A DNA stretch of 64,000 nt from JAJPXC01 sp964628905 (GCA_964628905.1 CAZVNS010000005.1:1-64000), one strand, 5' to 3'; shown: positions 31,637 through 41,461, numbered from the stretch's first letter. Notes: generated by a model not told the origin, from the sequence alone. Program-made: numbers and translations.

Positions 31637-32845
31637 TTACTTAGCGATCTCCTCGATGGTAACGCAACGATCCAGGGGAGCGTACTTGATACCGAGGTCG
31701 AGACGGTTCTGGTCGCTGATGCCGGTCTGCACCTGAGCGGCGGGAACGCCTTGCTTCTTGAGGTACTTCTCAACACCGTTCACACGGTTGTGACGCAGAC
31801 GGTTGTTGATAGTAGCGTTGCCGGTGTAGTTGTCGGCCCAACCGGTGAGCTTGTACTCGGTGTCGGGGTGGTCTTTCATCACCTGAGCCACGGCGTCGAG
31901 GATGGCGGCGTCGGTGCGGTTGATCTTAGACACGTTGATGGGGTAGTAGATGGTAGCGAGGGCATCCTTCTTCTGCTCGGGCATGGGGCGGTTGAGGCAG
32001 TCCTTGAGCTGCTGCTCGAGGTCGGCGATGCGAGCGTTGGCCTGTGCCAGGAGCTGACGGTAAGCGTCGCAGTTCTCGGGCTCGGGGCAAACGGGAATCA
32101 CGGGGTGGTGCCATTCGCGGTCACGGAACAGGTAGGTCACACCCAGATAAGCCTGAGCGGCGTAGCCGGTCTTGTTGACGCCGTCGCCATACTCATTCTT
32201 GTGGTTGTCGAGGGCAGAGAAGCGGAGGTCGAGCGACAGCTGTACCTGCTTTGACACGTTGAATGAGTTGATGATGCCTGCGCGCCAGGTGAGGATACGG
32301 TCTTGAGAGTCTTTCCATCCCTTCGACTCCGTGCCTTCGTACTGCTTGGTGTATGTCCAGTAGGCGCCACCACCTACATAACCAATCAGGTTATATATAC
32401 GGCCGGGGTGATAACCACATACGAGGTTGGTGAAGTTGCACATCACGTCGAACACGGGACCTACCTCTGAGAATACCTGCTTGTAGTATTTGCCGTCAAC
32501 CAAAGGCTCGTCGGGGCGGGCGAAGTTGGGGAAGTCAGAGAGCGATTTGGTTTTCATCCAGTTGACACCCACACGGCCTCCCCAAGAGGGTGAGAACCAT
32601 TTGCCGATGTACAAGCCGGCGGCGGGCTCGAAGCGGTCCATGAAGTCGCGCTTGCTGGCGTACTTGTTCATCATGATGTCGACACCACCTTCACCGGTGA
32701 TAAACCAGTTGTCCTTAAAGGGGTTCAACAGATAACCCTGAGTTGCATCCTCAACGTAGGTTACCTCCTGTGCGTTCTCTTGGGCCATAGCGGCGGGAGC
32801 CATGGCGAGGACACATGCAAAAGCTAATAAGGTAGACTTTTTCAT
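31637..32845 (-). CDS. OmpA-family outer-membrane protein
   Basis: A 402-residue porin-like protein with a signal peptide (MKKSTLLAFACVLAMAPAAMA) and an N-terminal eight-strand beta-barrel domain (about 45-240). After it come a Cys/Pro-rich joint (PVCPEPENCDAY), a short coiled coil (AQANARIADLEQQLKDCL, about 265-285) and a C-terminal peptidoglycan-binding OmpA domain (about 295-400). NRTDAAILDAVAQVM and LTGWADNYTGNATINNRL retain the Asp and Arg that contact diaminopimelate. It likely ties the outer membrane to the wall. A TAACTTAG element (32951-32944) may be its promoter, giving a leader of about 95 nt. Confidence 0.93.
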   Translation of the reverse strand: MKKSTLLAFACVLAMAPAAMAQENAQEVTYVEDATQGYLLNPFKDNWFITGEGGVDIMMNKYASKRDFMDRFEPAAGLYIGKWFSPSWGGRVGVNWMKTKSLSDFPNFARPDEPLVDGKYYKQVFSEVGPVFDVMCNFTNLVCGYHPGRIYNLIGYVGGGAYWTYTKQYEGTESKGWKDSQDRILTWRAGIINSFNVSKQVQLSLDLRFSALDNHKNEYGDGVNKTGYAAQAYLGVTYLFRDREWHHPVIPVCPEPENCDAYRQLLAQANARIADLEQQLKDCLNRPMPEQKKDALATIYYPINVSKINRTDAAILDAVAQVMKDHPDTEYKLTGWADNYTGNATINNRLRHNRVNGVEKYLKKQGVPAAQVQTGISDQNRLDLGIKYAPLDRCVTIEEIAK

Positions 32846-33040
32846 ATTAATTAATAGTTATTTAGTTATTTACGCATTCAATGTGCCTGAATCTACATCC
32901 AGGCTTCGGGCTTACGGCGATGGTAAGGCCACATATTTTCGCGCTAAGTTACACATTTTTTATCATTAAACACCCCTTCTGTGCTAAAATGTGTCAAAAC
33001 ATGTGATTAAAAATTGCTTGATTTAACCATAATTAACAAT

Positions 33041-33076
33041 CAAGGCCACGCTTTCGGTATCGAGAGCGCGGCCTTG
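33041..33076 (-). terminator. Terminator of the SGNH/starch-binding gene
   Basis: CAAGGCC (33041-33047) pairs with GGCCTTG (33070-33076), with inner ACGCT...AGCGC pairing. It lies 26 bp after the stop and is followed on the minus strand by ATTGTTAATTATGG. Confidence 0.75.
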
Positions 33077-33101
33077 AGGATGAATAAGGGTGAGTGTTGA
33101 A

Positions 33102-36100
33102 TTATCTCTTGACGAACTTCAAGGTTGAGCGACCGTCGTTGGCCACATAGATGCCGGGGGCGAGGATGCCGGCGTCGACCGTAGTCCCTGAAGCTGAAAG
33201 TACGAGGCGGCCTGTGGCATTATATATATTTATTTTGCCGGCGGCGTGGTGGAGTGAGGAGCCGTCGTAGCTGAGCGATAAGTCTGTCAGAGTGACGTTA
33301 CTGACTCCGGCGGGGTCGTCGAGCTCGGTGTATCCGTTGTCGTCGATGCGGTAGTAGAAGTCGCGGTCGGCTGTAATCTTGGGTTCTGACGAGAGCTGGA
33401 TGCCGTTGTTGAAGTTGTTGAATATCAGGTTGTAGCTGCCTCCTTCGGTGTCGAGTCCGAACACTTGGTAGTTGACACCTTCAATCTCTTTCTCGCCAAG
33501 GGGTGCCTGGCCGGGCCATGCGCCGAAGAGCTCGGAGTCGCCATAGGCGTAGAGTCCGAGGGCGGCCCAAGTGGTCTGGTTGTCGACGTAGATGTAGTGC
33601 TTGCACACGGGGATCTGTGGGATTGAGGCCGACACTTTGAAGTTGTCGATTGCCAGTGCCATTGCGCTCGCGGCGTCATCACCCGAGGCTACGGTGATGT
33701 TCCAGGCGAGGTAGATGTCGAGTCCGGCTCCCATCTCGATGGGTAGGGTAGCGATGACGGGGGTTGTCTCGCCGGGCACGGAGGCGTAGCCTGCTGTCTC
33801 GCTGTCGGGGGCGAGGTAGGTGTAGAAGTCGGTGCCGGCTGAGGTCCAGTTGCGGCCTTCGTAAGAGTAGTAGAGCTGCACGGCGAAGCCTGCTGAGTTG
33901 CTGCCTTTGCGGTACTTCTCGATGTCGTACGACAGGTTGATATCGACGAGCTTCTGGCGTCCGTCGTTGAACAGGTGGGTGTAGATGTTGACGCAGCGTG
34001 TGCCGTCGGCCACACCGGTTGAGATGCCGCCGATAGCACGGTCGGCCTCGTCGTCAGCGCCGAAGTTCCATAGGCCGTTCTTGGCGTTGGAGGGGAGGTT
34101 GACGCCGCCGGCGTAGGTTGTCTGGTCGAGGGCTGTGGCGTAGGTGCCAAGGGTGCGGGGCGCGATGGTCTGCTTGTCGATGCGCCATGCTTCGGGTAGG
34201 GTAGCGGTAGCCTCAGTGCCGATTGCATTGAAGTCCTCGGTAGCCTCCAGTGCATCAGCATTCAGCGTGATTGCGGGGTAGGTGGTTACCTCGGTGAGGT
34301 GGTCGGCTACGGTGACGAGGGCTGTCTTCACGAAGTTACCTTTTTTAGCGGTGACGGTGAATGTGCCGCGGGTGCCATCGGAGGTGAAGTGGCCTTCGGG
34401 GGTGATTGAGCCGCCGCCGTCGACGGTGAACTCAATGCCCTCGGTGGGATAGGTCATGCCGAAGTCGTCGAGCAGGGCGGTGCGGAAGTCAACTGTGCCG
34501 TTGAGGTGCTTGACGGTGTTGTCGTAGGCTTTTACGGCGTCAGAGGCGTACTGGCGCATCGTCTGGCCATCAGCGGCTGAGATGCCGGCAGGGGTATAAG
34601 TGATGTCGGTGGGGTCGATGCCGAAGATTGTGGCATATTCCATGCAGGCTGCCATGTAGGTGGCCTTGAGTGTGGGATGGCGGTCGTCGGAGAACATTGT
34701 GCCGGTGACTGTGGCACCCTCCTTGGTGTACATGTTGTCGTAAGCCATGGCTACAGGCACGACCACTGCTCCGAACTCGTCGGCAACGCTCTTATAGATG
34801 TCGACGAACTGTGAGTTATAGGTGTTGAAGTTGGCCCAGTCGCTGCTGTAAGCCCAGTTCATGGGGAGGATGATCACGGCGTTGGGGTTGGGGCAGTATT
34901 CGCGGATGTACTCTATCCACTGCTTCACGTTGGCGCGGAATGTTTCGGGGTTGGTGCGGGGGAGTGAACTTTGCTCCTGGAGGATGATGTGCGACCATGC
35001 CTCGGAGCGCACGAGCATCTTGGCGCCGGGGGTACCGTCGGCAGCAAGTCCGTCGCCCTCCTCCCAGTGGTAGCTCAGGGGCTTGCCGAGGTTGGTGTGT
35101 TTGGTCCACGAGCCGTTGGCGCCCATGGCTTTGGCGATGTCGTTGAACACGAAGTCCTGGTCGTTGTAGTCTATCAAGCTGTTGTTGAGCGACAGCACTT
35201 TGACGGTGGCGGGGTTGGCGGGAGTGAGGATTACTTCGGCGGGGTTGAGGGTCATCACGGTGGGTGTTGACTCAACCTGGGTGAATGTATAAGCGCCGTC
35301 GGTTATTGAGAATGTGACGTCGTAGGTGGCGGGGGCTATGGCTGCGCTCCCTTTCTCGCCTTTGACGAGGTTGCCGCTGAGGGTCGAGGTGGTAGCGTCG
35401 GTGGGGAGGCCCCATACGCTGCTGCCGCCTAAGCGCTGATACAGGCGCCAGTGTGAGAGTCCGTCGTTGGCTCCCTTCATGGTGACGCGTCCTTTGTAGA
35501 GGTTTGAGGCTTCGTCGAGCTTGAGCTCGCCGGTGGTGCTCATGTAGTTCCAGTTGTTGAAGTCGCCGACCATGTAGAGCGATGTCAGGCCATCCTCGGA
35601 GTCGTCGCTTTCAAGGAGGAGTGTGGCTTTGCCGTCGGCTACGTTGAGCACTATGCGCTTGCAGTCGATGGTGAGTCCGCCGCAAGAGATGTTGTCGTCG
35701 GTGCCGCTCATGAGTTCGTAGGGCATGTCGGGGGCGATGTTGGTGCCGTTGGAGCCGTAGTTGAAGTTTGATGACCAGTTGGCGTCGGCCACCTTGAAGG
35801 CTCCTGTGAGGGTCTTGTCGTAGAGCACGTAGGTGCCTGAACCTTCGTTGGAGAATTCCCAGGCAGCGTCAGCACCCCAGCTGTTGACTTCGCCGCGGAG
35901 GTAGTAGCCTGACGCTACGAAGGGCGGACGTGTGGGGTCAACCCAGCCGGTGTAAGTGTCGGGGTCGGCTATAGGCTCAAGTCCGATGGGCGACATGCAG
36001 TAGTAGGCATCGGCGGAGGTGCTGACCTGTACGGGCCCATAATTATATGTGCCGGCGGTGGCGTAGAGGTCAAAGTTAGCCACAGCGGGCATCTCCCAGG

Positions 36101-36989
36101 TGTAATATGTGACGCCGTTGACGATTTTGGTCATTGATGAGGTCATGCCGGGGGCTTGGCCGTAAGCGTCGGTAGTGGTGGAGTAGACGCTCAGACCGGC
36201 TTTGCCTGTGGCGTTCTCGATATAGAGGTAGTGCTGGTTGGCGTCGGCGTATTGGGCTGTGATTGTGATGTCGTCGAGGGCGAGACCGGGAGCGTTGTTG
36301 GGTGAGCTTCCTGAGGCCACTGAGATGTTCCAGGCGAGGTAGAGGTCCTTGCCGGGAGCGATATCCACGAGCAGGCGCTTGTTGGCGTTGGGGGTTGTGG
36401 AGATGGGCACTACGGCCTCGCCGAGGGTCTGATCGTCGGGCTCGAAGAATGTGCGGAATTCGCTGCCGGCGTTGGTCCAGTTGGTGCCGTCGGTCGAGAA
36501 GTACATCTGCACCTCGAAGCCTGCGGGGTTGGAGCCGTTGCGGTATTTCTCGATGTTGTAGGAGATGTCGAGACCGCTGACGGGGTCAGTGGCGTCGTTG
36601 GTGAGTGAGGTAATCAGGGAGATGCAACGTGTGCCGTTGGCCACGGTGGTGGTAAGGCCACCCACGGCTCGGTCTGATGGTGTGGAGGATGATCCGAAGT
36701 TCCAGGTGCCGTTTTTGGCGTTGGAGGCAAGTGAGATGCCACCTTCGTAGAGCACTTCTGAGGAGGCTGCGCTCCATGCGCCCACGGTGCGGGGTGCTGT
36801 GAGGTTGCGGTCGATGACCCAACCCTGCGGCAGGGTGAGTGTGCCGGATTGGGCAGTGGCGTCCCACATGGAGTCGAAGTTTTCACCCACGGTGGGGCTT
36901 TCCTTCGTCAGCGAGTGGGCTGCTGCTGAAATTGAGGAGGCGGTGAGCATCGCTACGGCCGCCATTAGCAAATTTTTACTAATTCTCAT
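33102..36989 (-). CDS. Secreted SGNH hydrolase with duplicated jelly-roll and starch-binding modules, T9SS tail
   Basis: The product has 1295 residues with a signal peptide (1-22). Domain order by eye: jelly-roll domain A (about 35-245); starch-binding-like module (about 252-335); two SusE/F-like beta-sandwich segments around GYYLRGEVNSWG (361-372) and LYMVGDFNNWN (471-481). Next is an SGNH/DUF4886-type hydrolase (about 594-795) with LSLNNSLIDYND (Ser604), SHIILQEQSS and the Asp768-x2-His771 pair in FSDDRHPTL. Then follow an Ig-like stretch (about 850-905), jelly-roll B (about 915-1122; ASNAKNGTWNFG in A matches PSNAKNGLWNFG in B), a second starch-binding module with FGAWPGQAPLG, and a sorting tail with INIYNATGRLVLS. 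Probably a cell-surface esterase targeting modified alpha-glucan; the substrate is inference. Confidence 0.82.
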   Translation of the reverse strand: MRISKNLLMAAVAMLTASSISAAAHSLTKESPTVGENFDSMWDATAQSGTLTLPQGWVIDRNLTAPRTVGAWSAASSEVLYEGGISLASNAKNGTWNFGSSSTPSDRAVGGLTTTVANGTRCISLITSLTNDATDPVSGLDISYNIEKYRNGSNPAGFEVQMYFSTDGTNWTNAGSEFRTFFEPDDQTLGEAVVPISTTPNANKRLLVDIAPGKDLYLAWNISVASGSSPNNAPGLALDDITITAQYADANQHYLYIENATGKAGLSVYSTTTDAYGQAPGMTSSMTKIVNGVTYYTWEMPAVANFDLYATAGTYNYGPVQVSTSADAYYCMSPIGLEPIADPDTYTGWVDPTRPPFVASGYYLRGEVNSWGADAAWEFSNEGSGTYVLYDKTLTGAFKVADANWSSNFNYGSNGTNIAPDMPYELMSGTDDNISCGGLTIDCKRIVLNVADGKATLLLESDDSEDGLTSLYMVGDFNNWNYMSTTGELKLDEASNLYKGRVTMKGANDGLSHWRLYQRLGGSSVWGLPTDATTSTLSGNLVKGEKGSAAIAPATYDVTFSITDGAYTFTQVESTPTVMTLNPAEVILTPANPATVKVLSLNNSLIDYNDQDFVFNDIAKAMGANGSWTKHTNLGKPLSYHWEEGDGLAADGTPGAKMLVRSEAWSHIILQEQSSLPRTNPETFRANVKQWIEYIREYCPNPNAVIILPMNWAYSSDWANFNTYNSQFVDIYKSVADEFGAVVVPVAMAYDNMYTKEGATVTGTMFSDDRHPTLKATYMAACMEYATIFGIDPTDITYTPAGISAADGQTMRQYASDAVKAYDNTVKHLNGTVDFRTALLDDFGMTYPTEGIEFTVDGGGSITPEGHFTSDGTRGTFTVTAKKGNFVKTALVTVADHLTEVTTYPAITLNADALEATEDFNAIGTEATATLPEAWRIDKQTIAPRTLGTYATALDQTTYAGGVNLPSNAKNGLWNFGADDEADRAIGGISTGVADGTRCVNIYTHLFNDGRQKLVDINLSYDIEKYRKGSNSAGFAVQLYYSYEGRNWTSAGTDFYTYLAPDSETAGYASVPGETTPVIATLPIEMGAGLDIYLAWNITVASGDDAASAMALAIDNFKVSASIPQIPVCKHYIYVDNQTTWAALGLYAYGDSELFGAWPGQAPLGEKEIEGVNYQVFGLDTEGGSYNLIFNNFNNGIQLSSEPKITADRDFYYRIDDNGYTELDDPAGVSNVTLTDLSLSYDGSSLHHAAGKINIYNATGRLVLSASGTTVDAGILAPGIYVANDGRSTLKFVKR

Positions 36990-37039
36990 TGGATGGTAAA
37001 ATTAGGGTTGATGATTATTCATGGTACGTTGGATATGTG

Positions 37040-37047
37040 CAAAATTA
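37040..37047 (-). promoter_or_regulatory. -7 element for the SGNH/starch-binding gene
   Basis: Minus-strand TAATTTTG (37047-37040), 50 bp upstream of the ATG at 36989. Confidence 0.5.
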
Positions 37048-37187
37048 GGTTGAATAACAATACAAAATACGCACGAGGTGAAAAATCAAAGGTGAAATAA
37101 GCGGCTTGTAAGGGCTAAGTGGCTGATGTGTAGCGTGTAATGGCGGCGCTGATAAGTGCTAAAATCAAAGGTGCAAGGGTGTGAAAA

Positions 37188-37215
37188 GCCCGGCCTCGGT
37201 GGTGTGAGGTCGGGC
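37188..37215 (-). terminator. Terminator of tkt
   Basis: GCCCGGCCTC (37188-37197) and GAGGTCGGGC (37206-37215) pair with one G:T/mismatch, followed on the minus strand by TTTTCACACC. Confidence 0.8.
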
Positions 37216-37235
37216 ATATAGGGTGTAAGCGGGTG

Positions 37236-39272
37236 TCAGCGGCCGAGGTAGGAGCGTACTTCGCGGAGGATGTTGGCGGGGGTGTAGCCAAACTGCTCGT
37301 CGAGCACCTTGTAGGGGGCTGACGCTCCGAAGCGGGTCATGCCGTAGACGCGTCCGCCACGGCCAACGAGGCTCTGCAGGGTGATGGGGAGTCCGGCTGT
37401 GAGGGCGAAAGCGGGGATGTCGGCGGGTATGACCTCCAGACGGTAGTCGGCGGGCTGCTGCTCGAACAGGCCAACAGAGGGCACTGACACCACGCGGGCT
37501 TCGATGCCCTCGGCTTGAAGTAGCGGGGCCACTTCGCAGAGCAGTGATACCTCAGAGCCGTTGCCCACGAGGGTGACATCGGGGTTGGGTGAGTCGAGCA
37601 CCACGTAGCCTCCGCGGCGCATCCCCTCGGCGTCGGTGTAGCGGTCGCCGGAGGTGGAGGGGAGATCTCTGACATCCTGGCGGCTGAGGATGAGGGCTGT
37701 GGGCGATTGGCGGTTGTCCATGGCCATCTCCCAGGCGATGGTGGTTTCGGCAGAGTCGGCGGGGCGCAGCACGAGCATGGCGGGGCGTCCTGAGAGGTTG
37801 TTCATCTGCTCGAGGAGGCGTATCTGGGCTTCCTGCTCGACGGGCTGATGTGTTGGTCCATCCTCGCCGACACGGAATGCGTCGTGGGTCCAGATGTATT
37901 TGACGGGGAGTTCCATCAGTGCGGCCATGCGGATGGCGGGCTTCATGTAGTCGCTGAACACGAAGAATGTGCCGCAGGCAGCTATTATGCCGCCATGTAG
38001 CGCGATGCCGTTCATGATGGCGGCCATTGTGAGCTCGGAGACCCCGGCGTGGAGGAACGCTCCGGTGAAGTCGCCGTGGGTCAGCGCGTGAGTGCCTTTG
38101 AGGAAGGCGTCGGTCTTGTCGGAGTTGGCAAGGTCGGCTGAAGAGACTATCATGTTGCCAACCCGGTCAGCGAGCACTCGCAGCACGTCGGCCGAGGCGG
38201 TTCGTGTTGCCACGTCGGCCTTGTGGACTATTGAGCGATAGCCTATCTCGGGGAGACGGCCGTCGATGTAGCCCTGGAGGGTGTCGGCGAGCTCGGGGTT
38301 GGCCTCAGCCCACCGGCGGTGAGCCTCACGGCGCTCACTGACGATGGCACGCATGCGTGTGGCGCGCTCCTGGTAGAGTGCTTTTACGTCGGGCCATATC
38401 TCCCAGGGTTGATCAGGGTCGCCGCCGAGGTTGCGCACGGTAGCGGGGTAGTCGGCACCTGATTTCGACAGGGGCTGGCCGTGAGTGGAGCATTGCCCCT
38501 CGAAGTTGCTGCCGTCGGCACGGACGCAGCCACGACCCATGATGGTGTGGCCGATGATGAGGGTGGGGCGCTCCGCCTCGGCGATGGCTTGGTCGAGGGC
38601 GTCGGCGATGGCTTGCGGGTCGGTGCCGTCAACCTCGATCACGCGCCAATGCCAGGCACAGTATTTGGCGGCGTAGTCCTCGGTGTCGACGGCGTCGACG
38701 TCGGTGGAGAGCTGCACCTTGTTGGAGTCGTAGAACATGATGAGGTTGCTCAGACCGAGGTAACCGGCGATGCGTCCGGCACCTTGCGAAATCTCCTCCT
38801 GGATGCCGCCGTCGGAGATGAAGGCGTAGGTCTTGTGGGCGATGGTCTCACCGAAGCGGGCGGCGAGGAGGCGCTCGGCTATGGCAGCGCCCACGGCCAT
38901 GGTATGCCCTTGGCCAAGGGGACCGGAGGTGTTCTCCACGCCGCGCTCAGGGTCAAGCTCGGGGTGGCCGGGAGTCACCGCACCCCACTGGCGGAACTGC
39001 TGCAACTCGTCGAGGGTGTAGAACCCCGTAAGAGCCAGCACGCTATATAGCATGGGCGACATGTGGCCGGGGTCGAGGAAGAAGCGGTCGCGGGCTATCC
39101 ATGTGGGATCGTCGGGGTCAGTGACGAGATACTTTGAGTAAAGCACGTTGATGAAATCAGCGCCACCCATGGCGCCACCGGGGTGCCCCGATTTGGCGCG
39201 CTCGACCATCGAGGCAGCCAGCACGCGGATGTTGTTGGCGGCGCGGGTCATCAGTTGACTATCGAGTTGCAT
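37236..39272 (-). CDS. tkt: Transketolase
   Basis: Thiamine-diphosphate enzyme of the pentose phosphate pathway (678 residues), moving two-carbon units between ketose and aldose phosphates. ERAKSGHPGGAMGGADF holds the substrate His, and GHPELDPERGVENTSGPLGQ is a transketolase signature. The ThDP/metal site is FISDGGIQEEISQGA, with DSNKVQLS completing the GDG-N motif. THDAFRVGEDGPTHQPVEQ holds the pyrimidine-domain residues. Full length and intact. It is monocistronic, with its own terminator. Confidence 0.97.
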   Translation of the reverse strand: MQLDSQLMTRAANNIRVLAASMVERAKSGHPGGAMGGADFINVLYSKYLVTDPDDPTWIARDRFFLDPGHMSPMLYSVLALTGFYTLDELQQFRQWGAVTPGHPELDPERGVENTSGPLGQGHTMAVGAAIAERLLAARFGETIAHKTYAFISDGGIQEEISQGAGRIAGYLGLSNLIMFYDSNKVQLSTDVDAVDTEDYAAKYCAWHWRVIEVDGTDPQAIADALDQAIAEAERPTLIIGHTIMGRGCVRADGSNFEGQCSTHGQPLSKSGADYPATVRNLGGDPDQPWEIWPDVKALYQERATRMRAIVSERREAHRRWAEANPELADTLQGYIDGRLPEIGYRSIVHKADVATRTASADVLRVLADRVGNMIVSSADLANSDKTDAFLKGTHALTHGDFTGAFLHAGVSELTMAAIMNGIALHGGIIAACGTFFVFSDYMKPAIRMAALMELPVKYIWTHDAFRVGEDGPTHQPVEQEAQIRLLEQMNNLSGRPAMLVLRPADSAETTIAWEMAMDNRQSPTALILSRQDVRDLPSTSGDRYTDAEGMRRGGYVVLDSPNPDVTLVGNGSEVSLLCEVAPLLQAEGIEARVVSVPSVGLFEQQPADYRLEVIPADIPAFALTAGLPITLQSLVGRGGRVYGMTRFGASAPYKVLDEQFGYTPANILREVRSYLGR

Positions 39273-39415
39273 ATATAATTAATGTGTTATGAGGGCGTGG
39301 CGACTTACCACACCACGAAGATACAACAAATTATTAACGCGACAACGCAATATGATAAGAAAATTTAACAAATCATGTCGCAGGCGTAAGTGTTGATATA
39401 ATAAAATATGATATC

Positions 39416-40165
39416 ATGAAATCAGTAACCGATACACTGCTGCAGCGCCGCTCAGTGCGCCGCTACGAGCGCGAGGCCATCCCCCGGGAGGTGATGGACC
39501 ACATATTTGAAGCCATCCGCAACACCCCTACGAGCTACAACGGTCAGCAATTCTCGGTAATCGACGTGGCCGACCAGCGGCTCAAGGAGCAGCTCTACGA
39601 AGTGGTGGGAGCCAAGCATATCAAGACCTGCAACCGCTTCCTGGCCTTCTGCTCCGACTTCCACAAGATCACGATGCTCGCCCGCGACATGGGTGTGGCG
39701 ATGCCCGACTTCACCGGCACCATCGATGGGCTTACGGTGGGCATAATCGACGCCTCGCTGGCGATGATGAGCGCCTTGACAGTGGCTGAGTCGTACGGCT
39801 TGGGCACATGCTGCGTAGGCTATGCCCGCACCGCCAACCCTGAGGCTGTGGCGCGCCTGTTAGGGTTGCCTCAGGGGGTCTATGTAGTCTGCGGACTGTC
39901 GATAGGAGTGCCCCGTGAGCAGCCCGACCTCAAGCCAAAGCAGCCACAGAGCCTGGTGGTACACCGCGACCGCTATCGCAGCGACTACGAGATGCTCCGG
40001 GAACTCCGTGACTACGACGAAGAAATCCGGCGCTACAACGCCGTGCGCGAGGGCACCAAGAGCGACAACGACTGGTGCTCGCACATCGTGTGCTACTACG
40101 ACGAAGCCATGGGCTACGACATGCTCCACAAGCTCCGTGAGCGCGGCTACGACATTAAGTGTTGA
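39416..40165 (+). CDS. Nitroreductase-family FMN oxidoreductase
   Basis: A 249-residue flavoprotein of the NfsA/Frp type. The N-terminus has the FMN-phosphate contact RRSVRRYEREAIPRE (11-25), PTSYNGQQFSVI covers the dimer/FMN face, and ESYGLGTCCVGYART plus CGLSIGVPREQPDLKPKQP are typical NfsA-like segments. The C-terminal ~60 residues are highly charged, as in NfsA proteins that bind NADPH. It probably reduces quinones or nitro compounds with NAD(P)H; the physiological substrate is unknown. Confidence 0.88.
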   Translation: MKSVTDTLLQRRSVRRYEREAIPREVMDHIFEAIRNTPTSYNGQQFSVIDVADQRLKEQLYEVVGAKHIKTCNRFLAFCSDFHKITMLARDMGVAMPDFTGTIDGLTVGIIDASLAMMSALTVAESYGLGTCCVGYARTANPEAVARLLGLPQGVYVVCGLSIGVPREQPDLKPKQPQSLVVHRDRYRSDYEMLRELRDYDEEIRRYNAVREGTKSDNDWCSHIVCYYDEAMGYDMLHKLRERGYDIKC

Positions 40166-40176
40166 GGCCACCTCAA

Positions 40177-40275
40177 TCCCCCCACAATGGGGAGGCTTCC
40201 CGCCTGATGAAGCATAACATAGGGGCTTTGCCGCTGTAAACTTACCGTGCCCCAACGCTGTGCGGCGGGGTCCCC
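40177..40275. repeat. Hairpin-rich spacer between nitroreductase and carA
   Basis: Contains CCCCACAATGGGG (a small inverted repeat near 40180) followed by AGGCTTCCCGCCTGATGAAG, and later GCCCCAACGCTGTGCGGCGGGG. The composition suggests a mobile intergenic element or degraded repeat, with no open frame of its own. An A-rich CAACTTAACACTTAAAAACT stretch follows (40278-40315). Confidence 0.4.
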
Positions 40276-40319
40276 CACAACTTAACACTTAAAAACTCAC
40301 AACTCTCAAAAACTTTTAT

Positions 40320-40327
40320 TATCTTTG
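40320..40327 (+). promoter_or_regulatory. -7 element of carAB
   Basis: TATCTTTG, 61 bp upstream of the chosen carA ATG (40389). An in-frame ATG at 40329 starts only 1 bp after this box and is therefore unlikely to be used. Confidence 0.6.
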
Positions 40328-40388
40328 CATGGTTTTCCCACCGATGGTGAAGGCCGCATATACTCAATCATTACACACTTACAAGCGT

Positions 40389-41459
40389 ATGCGCAACTCC
40401 CGACGCGCCGTGCTCCTGCTTGAGGACGGCACTCGCTACGAAGGTTACTCCTTCGGCTATGAAGGCTCTACGTCCGGCGAGGTGGTGTTCAACACCGCCA
40501 TGACCGGGTATCCCGAGAGCCTCACCGACCCATCCTACGAGGGTCAGATTCTCGTCACCACTTACCCCATTCTCGGCAACTACGGCGTGCCTCCGCGGCG
40601 CGATAAGGACGATGTGAGCGAATACTATGAGAGCGACCACATCCATGCCCGCGCCATCGTGGCCCAAGACTACACTTGGCACCATAGCCACTGGCAAGCC
40701 GACCGATCACTCTCTGATTGGTTGATTGAGGAAAAAATTCCCGGAATATATGGCATCGACACCCGCACGCTCACTCAACATCTGCGTGAAAAGGGGTCGA
40801 TGCTTGGCAAAATACTCGTCGAAGGCACGCCGGATGTGGACTTCTACGACCCCAACCGCGAGAACCTTGTGGCGCTCACGAGCTGCAAGGAGGTGGAGGT
40901 GCATGGCCAGGGCGACAAGACCGTGGTGCTTGTGGACTGCGGCGTGAAGCACAACATAATCCGGTGCCTTACCCGCCGGGGGGTGAAGGTGATACGCGTG
41001 CCTTGGGACTACGACTTCACCACGATTGACTACGATGGCCTGTTCATCTCCAACGGCCCCGGCAACCCCGACATGGCCCAGGCCACGGTCGACAACATCC
41101 GCAAGGCGATGGACATCGGCAAGCCTATTTGCGGTATATGCATGGGCAACCAGCTGCTGGCAAAGGCCGCCGGAGCTACTACCTACAAGCTGCGCTACGG
41201 CCACCGCTCACATAACCAGCCGGTGCGCCGTGTCGGTACCGACACTTGCTACGTAACCTCGCAGAACCATGGCTTCGCTGTCGACCAGTCGACTCTGCCC
41301 GCCGACTGGGAGCCGCTGTTTGTCAACATGAACGACGGCACCAACGAGGGTATACGCCATCGCTCGAAGCCCTTCTTCTCGGCTCAGTTCCACCCCGAAG
41401 CCTCGTCAGGTCCAAAGGATACAGAATTCCTATTCGATGAATTCATTGCAATGCTCTAA
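40389..41459 (+). CDS. carA: Carbamoyl-phosphate synthase small subunit
   Basis: Glutaminase subunit that feeds ammonia to CarB for pyrimidine and arginine synthesis. From the chosen start it has 356 residues. SGEVVFNTAMTGYPESLTDP is the CarA N-domain signature. The class-I amidotransferase domain has LFISNGPGNPD, nucleophile Cys in PICGICMGNQLLA, the SQNHGFAVD segment, and the His-Glu pair in FHPEASSGP. An in-frame ATG at 40329 would add 20 residues overlapping the promoter. carB follows 2 bp after the stop. Confidence 0.95.
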   Translation: MRNSRRAVLLLEDGTRYEGYSFGYEGSTSGEVVFNTAMTGYPESLTDPSYEGQILVTTYPILGNYGVPPRRDKDDVSEYYESDHIHARAIVAQDYTWHHSHWQADRSLSDWLIEEKIPGIYGIDTRTLTQHLREKGSMLGKILVEGTPDVDFYDPNRENLVALTSCKEVEVHGQGDKTVVLVDCGVKHNIIRCLTRRGVKVIRVPWDYDFTTIDYDGLFISNGPGNPDMAQATVDNIRKAMDIGKPICGICMGNQLLAKAAGATTYKLRYGHRSHNQPVRRVGTDTCYVTSQNHGFAVDQSTLPADWEPLFVNMNDGTNEGIRHRSKPFFSAQFHPEASSGPKDTEFLFDEFIAML

Positions 41460-41461
41460 TT

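Noticed and set aside
40329..40388. N-terminal extension of CarA from the ATG at 40329
   Set aside because: The start begins only 1 bp after the TATCTTTG promoter box and the extra residues are not CarA-like; the ATG at 40389 is better.
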